Shown here: piece by piece, positions 19,354 through 27,764 of the stretch
How the letters are laid out: the number at the start of each line of letters is the position of its first letter
How positions within the stretch are numbered: the stretch's first letter is position 1
Source: JAEMQF01 sp963791595
GTDB lineage: Bacteria; Pseudomonadota; Gammaproteobacteria; Burkholderiales; Burkholderiaceae_C
Assembly: GCA_963791595.1 (NCBI GenBank)
Contig: CAWBTF010000031.1
Span: forward strand, 1 to 64,000
DNA: 64,000 bases
Direction: 5' to 3'
Notes under the pieces: generated by a model
The model's input: the letters and a program-made list of their open reading frames with translations, nothing else
Databases searched by the model: none
What the model was told of the DNA's origin: nothing
Position numbers and translations under genes: made by a program

Positions 19354-20505
19354 ATGACCGGCCCGCTCGCAGGCATCCGCGTGATCGAACTCACCGCCAT
19401 CGGCCCGGTGCCGTTTGCCGGCGCTTTGCTGGCCGACCTGGGCGCTGACGTGGTTCGCATCGACCGCAAACCCGTGCCCGGCGCGGAACCCGAAAGGCCT
19501 CCGCAACTGGACTTCTACAACCGCAACAAGCGCTCGCTCGCGCTCGACCTGAAGTCGCCCGCGTCGACGCAGGCGTTGCTGAAAATGGTGGCGAGTGCGG
19601 ATGTGTTGATGGAAGGCTACCGCCCCGGTGTCGCTGAGCGCCTGGGTCTTGGTCCGCAGCCATGTCTGTCTGCGAACCCGCGCCTGATCTATGGCCGCAT
19701 GACGGGCTGGGGCCAGGACGGGCCGCTCGCGCAGGAGGCCGGGCACGACATCAACTACCTGGCGCTGACCGGCGCGCTGCATTGCATCGGCGCTGCCGGT
19801 GGGCCGCCCGTGCCGCCGCTGAACCTGGTGGCTGATCTCGGCGGAGGCGCGATGTACCTCGTGGTGGGCGTGTTGTCGGCGCTGCTCGAGGTGCGCACCT
19901 CGGGCCGCGGGCAAGTGGTGGATGCGGCCATCGTCGATGGCGTGGCGAACCTGATGTCGGCGTTTCAATCGTTTCGCCAGCAAGGTGTGTGGACGGCGAA
20001 CCGCGGCGAAAACATCGTCGACGGCGGCGCGCCGTTCTTCGGCACGTACCAGACGCTCGACGGCAGGTACGTCGCGGTCGGCGCGATCGAGCCGCACTTC
20101 TACGTCAACCTGCTTGCGGTGCTGGGGATCGATGCAGCCACGCTTGCGGCACAACACGACCGCAGCCATTGGCCCGCGATTCGCGAGCGATTTGCCGCGG
20201 CGTTTCGCACCCGCACGCGGGCCGACTGGGAACGTGCGTTTGCCGGCCGCGAAGCCTGCTTTGCACCCGTGCTCGACATCGACGAGGCCTGGGCGCATCC
20301 GCACATGCAGGCGCGTGGCGTGTTCACGCGCTTCGACGGCGTCATGCACCCGACTCCGGCGCCACGCTTCAGCCGCACCGAAGGCGTTTTGCGCCGCCCT
20401 GCGCCAGCTGCCGGACAGCATGGATTGGAGGTGCTCGCCGAATGGGGTCTGGACGCGGGCAGCATCGACGCACTGCGCAAGGCAGGGGCGGCTCATGTCG
20501 CGTAG
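19354..20505 (+). CDS. Class III (CaiB/BaiF) CoA-transferase
   Basis: A 383-residue family III CoA-transferase or alpha-methylacyl-CoA racemase-like enzyme. The start MTGPLAGIRVIELTAIGPVP is the classic N-terminus, followed by FAGALLADLGADVVRIDR, NKRSLALDLKSP and YRPGVAERLGLG. The acidic residue expected to form the acyl anhydride intermediate falls within GHDINYLALTGAL (D about residue 133). Racemases of this family also keep this Asp, and the opening resembles AMACR, so the gene could convert the stereochemistry of an alpha-methyl acyl-CoA rather than move CoA. It follows the nitroreductase by 25 bp and precedes an acyl-CoA dehydrogenase. Confidence 0.9.
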   Translation: MTGPLAGIRVIELTAIGPVPFAGALLADLGADVVRIDRKPVPGAEPERPPQLDFYNRNKRSLALDLKSPASTQALLKMVASADVLMEGYRPGVAERLGLGPQPCLSANPRLIYGRMTGWGQDGPLAQEAGHDINYLALTGALHCIGAAGGPPVPPLNLVADLGGGAMYLVVGVLSALLEVRTSGRGQVVDAAIVDGVANLMSAFQSFRQQGVWTANRGENIVDGGAPFFGTYQTLDGRYVAVGAIEPHFYVNLLAVLGIDAATLAAQHDRSHWPAIRERFAAAFRTRTRADWERAFAGREACFAPVLDIDEAWAHPHMQARGVFTRFDGVMHPTPAPRFSRTEGVLRRPAPAAGQHGLEVLAEWGLDAGSIDALRKAGAAHVA

Positions 20506-20637
20506 CGTGGCGCCCTTTGGCGAATCGATACAGTGCCGTGCTGAATTCGCTCGCGTGCCCACCGGCGTAAGTGCTGGCGAGCTTGCCGGCCTGTGCCAAG
20601 TTTCCGCCTGCCAAATGCATCCCTGGAGCCCCCGCGC

Positions 20638-21801
20638 ATGGTATTGACCGAAGACCAGAAGGCGTTGCAGGCGTCGGCACGCCGCTTCGCGCGCGAGCGC
20701 CTGCTGCCCGACTACCAGAAGCGCGAAAAGCTCGGCGTGCTCGACCGCGAGCTGGTGGCCGAGATGGGGCGGCTGGGGTTTCTCGGCATGGACTTGCCGG
20801 AAGAACTCGGCGGCATGGGCGTCGACGCGGTGACCACCGGCTTGATCGCCGAAGAACTCGCCTACGGCGACTTCAACGTCAGCGCGGTGCCGGTGGGGAT
20901 TTCGCTCAACGCCGCGATCCTGATTCGCCACGCGCGGTCCGAGATCGTCAACGAATGGGTGCCGCGCATGACGAGCGGTCAGGCTGTCGTCGCGATCTGC
21001 CTGACCGAGCCGCGCGGCGGGTCGGACGCGAGCAACTTGCAGTTGCGTGCGCGCCGCGTGACCGATGCACAAGGCGACCATTACGTCATCAACGGCGAAA
21101 AAACCTCGATCACGTTCGCCGACCGCGCCGACGCCTACCTGATCTTCGCGCGCACCGGAACCCCCGAACAAGGCGCGAAAGGCGTCAGCGCGTTTTTCAT
21201 TCCGTATGCAGGAACGAAGGGCATCTCACGCACCCATTTCGACGACGTGGGCAGTGCGATCATCGGCCGCGGCTCGGTGTTCTTCGACGACGTTCGCGTG
21301 CCCGCCAGCCACCGTCTCGGCGACGAAGGCAAGGGTTTCACGCAGGTGATGCAGGGCTTCGACTACAGCCGTGCACTGATCGGCCTGCAATGCGTGGGTG
21401 CGGCGCAAGCCTCGCTCGACGAAGCCTGGGCCTACGTGAAAGAGCGCGAAGCCTTCGGCCGGCCGATCGGCCAGTTCCAGGGCGTGAGCTTTCCGCTCGC
21501 GGAGGGCGAATCGCAGATCGCCGCGGTGCGCCAGCTCTGCTACCACGCGCTCGCGCTGCGCGACGCAGGCGAGCCGCACACGAAAGAAGCGGCGATGTGC
21601 AAATGGATGGGGCCGCGCCACGCATTCGACGTGATCCACCAATGCCTGCTGACGTTCGGCCATTACGGCTGGAGCAAGGACCTGCCGCACCAGCAGCGCC
21701 TGCGCGACGTGATGGGGCTGGAGATCGGCGACGGCACGGCGCAGGTGATGAAGCTGATCATCGCGCGCGAACGCATCGGCCGGGTCGCGGTGCAATACTG
21801 A
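20638..21801 (+). CDS. Acyl-CoA dehydrogenase, resembles cyclohexanecarboxyl-CoA dehydrogenase
   Basis: A 387-residue flavin enzyme with an intact frame. It shows ICLTEPRGGSDASNLQLRA (FAD/substrate strand), GEKTSITFADRADAYL, VFFDDVRVPASHRLG and a C-terminal GLEIGDGTAQVMKLIIARE. The last takes the place of the usual EGTNEI-type motif. This DGTAQ ending and the overall pattern recall AliB-like cyclohexanecarboxyl-CoA dehydrogenases, but this is from memory and needs a phylogeny. ATG at 20638 (MVLTEDQKALQ) is preferred over an upstream ATG at 20593, whose extra residues are not conserved. An SDR gene follows 29 bp later. Confidence 0.87.
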   Translation: MVLTEDQKALQASARRFARERLLPDYQKREKLGVLDRELVAEMGRLGFLGMDLPEELGGMGVDAVTTGLIAEELAYGDFNVSAVPVGISLNAAILIRHARSEIVNEWVPRMTSGQAVVAICLTEPRGGSDASNLQLRARRVTDAQGDHYVINGEKTSITFADRADAYLIFARTGTPEQGAKGVSAFFIPYAGTKGISRTHFDDVGSAIIGRGSVFFDDVRVPASHRLGDEGKGFTQVMQGFDYSRALIGLQCVGAAQASLDEAWAYVKEREAFGRPIGQFQGVSFPLAEGESQIAAVRQLCYHALALRDAGEPHTKEAAMCKWMGPRHAFDVIHQCLLTFGHYGWSKDLPHQQRLRDVMGLEIGDGTAQVMKLIIARERIGRVAVQY

Positions 21802-21830
21802 ATCAGAACCTCGAGGCGAGCAAGACCCCG

Positions 21831-22701
21831 ATGCCCTACCAATCGATCTATCGAGCAGACCTGTTTGCCGGCCAGACGGTCATCGTCACCGGCGGCGGCA
21901 GCGGCATCGGCCGTTGCACGTCGCATGAACTCGCAGCGCTGGGCGCGCATGTCGCGCTGATTGGGCGCACGCTGGACAAGCTCACCGCTGTGCAGAAGGA
22001 GATCGTGGAAGACGGCGGCAGCGCGAGCACGCATGTCTGCGACATCCGCGACGAGGCTGCGGTCGGCGCCACCATCGACGCCGTGTTGAACGCACGTGGC
22101 CGCATCGACGGCCTGGTCAACAACGCCGGCGGCCAGTACCGCGCGCCGATGAAGACGATCTCGACCAAGGGCTTCGAAGCCGTGGTGCGCAGCAACCTCA
22201 CCGGCGGCTTCATCTTCATGCGCGAGGCCTACAACCGTTGCATGGAAGCGCAATGGAGGCGCCATCGTCAACATCATCGCCGACATCTGGCATGGCTGGC
22301 CCGACTTCGCACACTCGGGCGCGGCGCGCGGCGGCATGTTGACGTTGACCGAAACCGCGGCGTGCGAATGGGCGGCCTCGGGCGTGCGCGTCAACGCGGT
22401 GGCGCCGGGCGGAATCGCATCGAGCGGCTTCGATACCTATCTGCCCGAAGCGCAGGCGAAGATCCTCGAGTTCCCGCCGACGGTGCCGCTGCAGCGTTTC
22501 GGCACCGAGGCCGAAGTGTCGGCGGCCATTGTGTTCCTGCTGTCGCCGGGCGCCGCTTACATCACCGGCACCTGCACGCGCGTCGACGGCGGAACGCCGA
22601 ACGCGCGCGGCACCTGGAAGCTGCAAGCGCACGATCGCAGCCGCCCGTTCGAAGGTTTTCACCGCGCGAAGCTGCCCGAGCTGCTGCGCAAGCCACGTTG
22701 A
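21831..22701 (+). CDS. Short-chain dehydrogenase/reductase, one frameshift
   Basis: About 289 residues after removing one extra A near 22251 (the frame should read MEAHGGAIVNIIADIW). The NAD(P)-binding motif VIVTGGGSGIGRCT lies near residues 17-30 and LVNNAGGQY near 100. The catalytic region is unusual: where a Ser...Tyr-x-x-x-Lys triad is expected, the sequence reads ADIWHGWPDFAHSGAARGGM, with His/Ser in place of Tyr and Ala-Arg in place of Lys. That pattern is seen in divergent members related to 2,4-dienoyl-CoA reductases. The C-terminal TGTCTRVDGG segment is typical. By context it acts on a CoA thioester in the same pathway. A MaoC hydratase gene follows 11 bp later. Confidence 0.85.
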
Positions 22702-22712
22702 AGGGTGCCCGC

Positions 22713-23173
22713 ATGACCACACCGTTGCAGCAACGCTGGTTCGAAGACTATCGCGTCGGGGAGGTGTTCGAGTTCGGCGACTACCGCGATCACGGAACAA
22801 GAAATCGTCGAGTTCGCGCGCCGCTACGACCCGCAGCCGTTTCACCTCGACGCTGCCGCCGCGGCTCAGTCGCACTTCGGCGGGCTGGTCGCGAGCGGCT
22901 GGATGACGGGTTCGGTGCTGATGCGAATGGTGTGCGACCACTTCATCTCGCCGCAAGCGTCGATGGGCTCGCCGGGCCTGGAACAACTGCGCTGGCTCAA
23001 ACCCGTGCGCCCCGGCGACCGGCTGCGCGCCCGGGTGACGGTGCTCGAAACCCGCCCCTCGCGCAGCAAACCCGACCGCGGCTCGATGTTGATGCGCCAG
23101 GAGGCGATCAACCAGAACGACGAGGTGGCGATGTCGATCGAAGGCTGGGCGATGCTGCGTTGCCGGCCCGTGA
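22713..23173 (+). CDS. MaoC-like (R)-enoyl-CoA hydratase, frameshifted
   Basis: A hot-dog-fold hydratase of about 152 residues. After removal of an extra G near 22788 the frame reads FARRYDPQPFHLDAAAA, holding the hydratase-2 motif with catalytic Asp and His, then FGGLVASGWMTGSVLM. As given, the frame runs on without a stop into the kinase gene at 23176, making an apparent fusion. One extra C just before 23171 would explain this: without it the protein ends ...RCRP at TGA 23171-23173, two bases before the next ATG. I therefore annotate two genes. The SDR, MaoC and kinase genes are nearly contiguous and probably one transcript. Confidence 0.82.
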
Positions 23174-23175
23174 GC

Positions 23176-24237
23176 ATGAGCGCAATCCCCGACGACGCTG
23201 CCCTGGCGACACAGGTCGCTCACTATCTGAGCCAGCAGGTCGGGCACGAAGTGCGCGTAGGCGCGATCCGGCGCTTCCCGGTGGGATTTTCGTGGCTTAC
23301 TTTCGCGGTGCCCGTGACCGGGCTGCGCGGGGGTGATGACACCGAAGAGCTGATCCTGCGCCTGGGCCCGGATGATGGCTTGTTCGCACCGTACAGCGCC
23401 GTCCCGCAGGTGCTGGCGATGCGGTCTCTCGAGGGCAGCGCGGTGCCGCTACCGCGCGCCTTCTGGAGCAGCGACGATGCGTCGATCTTCGGCGCGCCGT
23501 TTCTCTTTTGTGAGAAGGCGCAAGGCGCTGCCGTCGTGCCGTGGGTGTCGGCCAAGGAAGCGGGCCTGGAAGAGGGCTACCGCGATCGTCTGGCCGAACA
23601 GTTCATCGCCATCCTCGCCGCGCTGCACCGCGTGGATTGGCGGGCCAAGCCGATCGCCGCGCTCGCCCAAGGCATCACGCCCGAGAACGCCGCGCTGCGC
23701 AACGTGGAGCATTGGGAAGCGCAGATCGCGCGCTGGGCGATGCGGCCGTACCCGCTCGCCCAATGGGGCCTGCGCTGGTTGAAAGCGAACGCGCCGGTCG
23801 CGCCGCACGTGGCGATCGTGCACGGCGACTACCGCACCGGCAATTTTCTGGAGCAGGGCGGGCGCATCACGGCGATCCTCGACTGGGAACTCGTGCACCT
23901 GGGCGACCCGCACGAAGACCTGGGCTGGGCCAGCCTGCCGATGTACATGGGCGGCAGCAAGCTGATCTGCCGCCTCGCGGAGCCGGCGGCGTTCTATGCG
24001 CGCTACGGCGAGCTCGCCGGCTTCACCGTATCGATGGATTCGGTGCGCTACTACCAGGCGCTGGCCCTCCTGAAGCTCGCCGCGACGCACATGGCCGCGG
24101 CGCGCTGTTTCGAGGAAGGGCGCTTCAACGACATGCGCATGCCGGCGATGGGCAGCCAGGTCGCGACCTGCCTGCGCCAGATGGAGAAGACAATCACCGC
24201 GGCGACTCCCGCGCCTCTAAGCTCGGCGTCAGCATGA
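23176..24237 (+). CDS. Aminoglycoside-phosphotransferase-fold kinase
   Basis: A 353-residue second kinase of the APH/choline-kinase fold in this cluster. Visible are LILRLGPDDG (ATP-site region), the catalytic loop VHGDYRTGNFL (about residue 215) and the metal-binding AILDWELVHLGDPHEDLGW. It differs clearly from the kinase at 17517, so the two are not recent duplicates. The role is probably phosphorylation of a hydroxyl on a CoA-linked or free intermediate, inferred from the company it keeps and not proved. Its stop overlaps the next start (ATGA at 24234-24237), which suggests that the small downstream protein is made with it. Confidence 0.87.
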   Translation: MSAIPDDAALATQVAHYLSQQVGHEVRVGAIRRFPVGFSWLTFAVPVTGLRGGDDTEELILRLGPDDGLFAPYSAVPQVLAMRSLEGSAVPLPRAFWSSDDASIFGAPFLFCEKAQGAAVVPWVSAKEAGLEEGYRDRLAEQFIAILAALHRVDWRAKPIAALAQGITPENAALRNVEHWEAQIARWAMRPYPLAQWGLRWLKANAPVAPHVAIVHGDYRTGNFLEQGGRITAILDWELVHLGDPHEDLGWASLPMYMGGSKLICRLAEPAAFYARYGELAGFTVSMDSVRYYQALALLKLAATHMAAARCFEEGRFNDMRMPAMGSQVATCLRQMEKTITAATPAPLSSASA

Positions 24238-24731
24238 ACAATTCGTTTGCCCGCCTGATCGACGGTATGTGCGCCACGCTGCGCAGCGAAGTGCTGACGC
24301 GCCTCACGGACGAATTCGCGCGCGGCCAGGTTTTCGGCGTGATCAACGTGCTGAACACGTTCAAGGTGCGCGCCGATTGGTCGGCGGGTTTTCTGCTGCA
24401 GCAGATCGGCGCGCAGCGCGAGGCGTTGGATGAGGTAGCCGCTTTGTTGCCAGATGTTGCGGCGGGCCTGCCGCTACCCGCAATGCCGCAATCGCCGCTG
24501 CCCCGCGCTACACCGGCGAGCGACCTGCTGGCCCAGCGCGACGACGGCAATCGGGCCATCGGTGCCATGCTCGAATGGCTCGATGCCGAGCGCGACGATC
24601 TTTCTCCGGAGCAAGCAACGGCCATCGAAATGCTGCTGCGCACCGCGATGCGCGCCGAAGTCGAGATCGAACTGAAAAACTCACCACGGCCGCTGTTTGC
24701 GGAGATTTCGAGCGGGCGCGAGAGCCCCTGA
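24234..24731 (+). CDS. Hypothetical protein coupled to the kinase gene
   Basis: A 165-residue protein that I do not recognise. It begins MNNSFARLIDGMCATLRSEV, is predicted to be mostly helical, has no signal peptide or membrane segment, and includes a proline-rich linker around residues 80-95. Its start overlaps the kinase stop by 4 bp. Translational coupling and the shared strand suggest a function tied to the kinase, perhaps as a small partner subunit. It is the last gene of the 15.3-24.7 kb run; the next genes converge on it from the other strand, leaving 12 bp between the stop codons. Confidence 0.75.
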   Translation: MNNSFARLIDGMCATLRSEVLTRLTDEFARGQVFGVINVLNTFKVRADWSAGFLLQQIGAQREALDEVAALLPDVAAGLPLPAMPQSPLPRATPASDLLAQRDDGNRAIGAMLEWLDAERDDLSPEQATAIEMLLRTAMRAEVEIELKNSPRPLFAEISSGRESP

Positions 24732-24743
24732 CGGGGTGCCGCT

Positions 24744-25091
24744 TCAACCGGTGAGTTGATCGAGCCAAGCTTTCAATTGCGCCGACATCGGCTCCAGATC
24801 CTGTTGAACCGTGAGGTATACGGTTTCGTCGTCGATCGCGTCGTAGCCGTGGATGATGCGATTGCGCAGACCGATCGCCAGCCGCGCGGTCGGAACATGG
24901 TCGAACAATTTGTCATCCACATTCGCCAGTCGCGCGCACGCCTCCCCAAGGATTTCGAGCTGGCGTTCCACAGCCGATCGAATCAACAGGTTCTGCGCGT
25001 AGTCCTCGAAGCTCACATCGGCGATGAATGAGCGCGCCGCGTTCATGGCGCTCAGCGCGTCGAACACGAGCTTGGGCCTGCGTTCAGCCAT
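24744..25091 (-). CDS. hepT: HepT-like HEPN-domain toxin (DUF86)
   Basis: A 115-residue all-helical HEPN protein. The defining motif R-x4-H-x-Y appears as RNRIIHGYD at about residues 77-85, with the invariant Arg, His and Tyr in place. The N-terminal LIRSAVERQLEILGEAC is typical of DUF86. In characterised pairs, HepT is a ribonuclease toxin inactivated by its MntA partner, which attaches AMP to a tyrosine in this motif. Its start overlaps the mntA stop by 8 bp (25084-25091), the usual arrangement. The module sits between two catabolic operons and is read opposite to both. Confidence 0.9.
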   Translation of the reverse strand: MAERRPKLVFDALSAMNAARSFIADVSFEDYAQNLLIRSAVERQLEILGEACARLANVDDKLFDHVPTARLAIGLRNRIIHGYDAIDDETVYLTVQQDLEPMSAQLKAWLDQLTG

Positions 25092-25386
25092 AGACGGGCG
25101 TTCGGGTCCGCTCCACTTCCGCGGCGAAGAAGGGATTGCGGATGTAGTTCGGATTGACCAGATCGATTCGCGCCCCTAACAATTTTTCCAGGGCTTCCGC
25201 CAGATCGATCAACCGCTGTGCGCGCGAGCCGCCGGATGCGTCCAACTCCACCAGAAAGTCATAGTCGCTGCGCCCGGCGATGAATTGGCCTGCAGCAGCG
25301 GAGCCGAAGAGTTCGAGCCGTTTCACGCCCAGGCGCTCGCACAGCGACTTGATCGCTTCGGCATGCGGCGCGAGGCTGGGGTGCAT
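25084..25386 (-). CDS. mntA: MntA-like minimal nucleotidyltransferase antitoxin
   Basis: A 100-residue nucleotidyltransferase with the catalytic motif LFGSAAAGQFIAGRSDYDFL (GS...D-x-D, about residues 27-46). The two aspartates that bind metal are both present. It is predicted to adenylylate and so silence the HepT toxin encoded next to it. ATG at 25386 is chosen because it gives the usual short N-terminus (MHPSLAPHAEAIKSL); the open frame upstream has no similarity. The pair forms one operon, mntA then hepT, on the minus strand. Confidence 0.9.
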   Translation of the reverse strand: MHPSLAPHAEAIKSLCERLGVKRLELFGSAAAGQFIAGRSDYDFLVELDASGGSRAQRLIDLAEALEKLLGARIDLVNPNYIRNPFFAAEVERTRTPVYG

Positions 25387-25517
25387 GGAGCCATTATCCG
25401 ATTTCGGCACTTCACAGTTGCTGTGACCGCGGCGGCGGTGGCTGGCGCTGCCGCGAACACCCGATGCTGGTGTTCCCCCGATTGACACGCACCCGGGATC
25501 GGGTAGATTTTCAACCG

Positions 25518-25534
25518 TACCGTAAGGTAGTGTA
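25518..25534. promoter_or_regulatory. Putative operator before the Liv operon
   Basis: Two overlapping palindrome-like 12-mers, TACCGTAAGGTA (25518-25529) and TAAGGTAGTGTA (25523-25534), lie about 100 bp before the receptor gene start at 25637. The second matches the site at 32665-32676 at 10 of 12 positions. The doubled arrangement suggests two dimers of the same regulator that acts at 16161 and 32665. Confidence 0.5.
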
Positions 25535-25636
25535 CGAATCGCGGGCGCGCCGCCATGTTCATTGCCGCCTTGCGCCCGCCGATCCCCACCCCCTCTGGCC
25601 CATGCAGGCTGGACCTCACGCCCAGGAGCGACCCGA

Positions 25637-26837
25637 ATGTTCAATCCGACCCGAAGACTGCTCACGCTCGCCGCCGCCTCACTTTTGGCGCTCGGCCTGC
25701 CGCTGGCCGCGCACGCCCAGGCCACCATCAAAGTCGGGTTGCTCACGATCGACAGCGGCCCGTTCGCCACCTACGCGAATCTGGTGGAACAGGCAGCGCG
25801 CTTCGGCGTCGACTGGATGAACGCCGAAGGCGGCGCACTCGGCCGCAAGTTCGAGCTCGTGGTGCAGGCGCACAGCGGCACGCCGGCCACGGCGCTGCAA
25901 GCAGCGACCAAACTCGCGCAGCAGGGCGGCGTCACGGTCATCATCGGCCAGACGCTCAGCTCGCACTCGCTGGCCTTGGCGCCCAAGCTGGCGGATCTGA
26001 ACGTGCTGCACATCGACACCTATGCGCAGAGCAACGACCTGCTCACCAAGGCTTGCGTGCCCAACTATTTCCGCGTCAACACGCCCGACGCGCTGACGAC
26101 CCGCATGATGCAAGACTACGTGAAGGCCAGCGGCGCGAAGACCTGGAACCTGATCTCGATGGACTACGCGGCAGGCCACAGCTTCAGCAAGGCGTTCAGC
26201 GAGCTCGTCACCGGCCTGGGCGGCAGCGTGCAGCAGAACCTGTTCTCGGCGCCGAACACCACCGACTTCGGCAGCCAGATCTCGCAGCTCTCCAAGCCGG
26301 CCGACGCGCTGGTCGTCACCCTCTTCATGAGCGACGGCCAGAGCTTCGCGAAGCAGCAGAAGCAGTTCGGCCTGTTCGACAAGTACAAGATGATCATCGG
26401 CAACGGCTTCGCCACCGACTTCCAGTTGGAAGCGCATGGCGATAACGTGCTGGGCGTCGTGAACAGCCTGAGCTGGACGCCCGAGCTGCGCCGGCGCGCG
26501 CAACGCCGCGTTCGTGAAGGAGTTCGAGGCCAAGGTCAAGCGGCGTCCGTTCTATACCGACGCCGACATCATGGCCGCGCTCGAAGTGTTTCGCGCCGGC
26601 GTGGTCCGCGCCAAGTCGTCCGAAGTGGCCGACGTGCGCAAGGGCATGGAAGGCGTGCGTGCCGACACGATCTTCGGCAACGTGGAGATGCGCGCCGCCG
26701 ACCACCACCTGATTCGCCAGCACGGCATGGCGCAAGTGGTGCGCGCGCCGAACGGCAAGACCAAGTTCGAGATGAAGGTCGTGAAGTCCGGGCCGGAAAT
26801 CTACCCGGCGCCCAGCCCCGAGTGCAAGGTGAACTGA
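25637..26837 (+). CDS. Liv-type ABC transporter substrate-binding protein, one frameshift
   Basis: A periplasmic receptor of the branched-chain amino-acid/amide family (type 1 periplasmic fold), about 399 residues. It has a signal peptide MFNPTRRLLT...LPLAAHA (cleavage near residue 27), then IKVGLLTIDSGPFATYAN and a second lobe with WNLISMDYAAGHSFSKAF. An extra base near 26490 shifts the frame; beyond it the protein resumes KEFEAKVKRRPFYTDADIM and ends ...SPECKVN. ATG at 25637 has a ribosome site (AGGAG, 25624-25628). The receptor is followed by both permeases and both ATPases. In this catabolic context the ligand may be an aromatic or cyclic acid rather than an amino acid. Confidence 0.92.
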
Positions 26838-26891
26838 TCCGGGCGTGACCCGGTCCGCGCGGCGCATCTGAATTCCTGAATCCTCCGCCGC

Positions 26892-27764
26892 GTGGACTTC
26901 GCGCAGCTCTTCAGCGCCGCCCAGCTCGCCAACGCCTTGGCGTTGGCGTCGCTGCTGACGATTCTCGCCAGCGGCCTCGCCCTGATCTTCGGCCTGCGCG
27001 ACGTGATGAACTTCGGCCACGGCGCGTTCTACATGCTCGGCGCCTACCTCGGCTTCAGCGTCACCAAGTCGATGAATTTCTGGGCCGCGCTGGTCGTCGT
27101 GCCGCTGCTGCTGGCGGTGCTGGGCGTCGTGTTCGAGCTCGCCGTGCTGCGCCCGCTGCAAAAGCGCTCCCACATGGACGTGGCCCTCGTCACCTTCGGC
27201 ATCGGCCTGATCGTCGGCCCGGCGGTGCACAAGATCTGGGGCACGGTGCCACTGGCGGTGGAGCCGCCGGCGGTGCTGGCCGGCTCGACCCAGTTGTTGG
27301 GGACGATGTACCCGGTGTATCGCCTGTTCCTGATCGGCATGGGTTTCGGCACCTGCCTGCTGCTCGCGGCCTGGCTCAAGTACACGCGCAGCGGCATGCA
27401 CACGCGCGCCGTGAGCCAGCAGCCGCATGTGGCGCGCATGATGGGCGTGAACACCGATCGCCTGAGCCTGCTCGTCGTGTGCCTGGGCAGCGCATTCGCG
27501 GGCCTGGCCGGCGTGCTCGCCGGGCCTTACCTGTCGGTCGACCCGGGCATGGGTGCGTCGATCCTCATCAGTTGCCTGATCGTCGTTGTCGTCGGTGGAT
27601 TGGGCAGCATCGGCGGCGCGATCGCCGCGGCCGTGGTCTACGGGTTCATCCAGGTCATAGGCACCGTGCTCTTGCCCTCGGTCGCTGTGCTCGCGCCTTA
27701 CCTGTTGCTGTTCATCGTGCTGCTGTGGCGGCCGCAAGGCCTGGGCCGCGGGCGGGTAGGGTGA
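26892..27764 (+). CDS. livH: Branched-chain-type ABC permease LivH
   Basis: A 290-residue inner-membrane permease with about eight hydrophobic segments. It shows the family's GLRDVMNFGHGAFYMLGAY near the N-terminus and, near the C-terminus, LIVVVVGGLGSIGGAIAAA, which holds the GGxGS-type cytoplasmic loop that docks to the ATPase. GTG at 26892 is the first reasonable start. The stop overlaps the next start (GTGA, 27761-27764). It forms the translocation channel together with LivM. Confidence 0.92.
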   Translation: MDFAQLFSAAQLANALALASLLTILASGLALIFGLRDVMNFGHGAFYMLGAYLGFSVTKSMNFWAALVVVPLLLAVLGVVFELAVLRPLQKRSHMDVALVTFGIGLIVGPAVHKIWGTVPLAVEPPAVLAGSTQLLGTMYPVYRLFLIGMGFGTCLLLAAWLKYTRSGMHTRAVSQQPHVARMMGVNTDRLSLLVVCLGSAFAGLAGVLAGPYLSVDPGMGASILISCLIVVVVGGLGSIGGAIAAAVVYGFIQVIGTVLLPSVAVLAPYLLLFIVLLWRPQGLGRGRVG

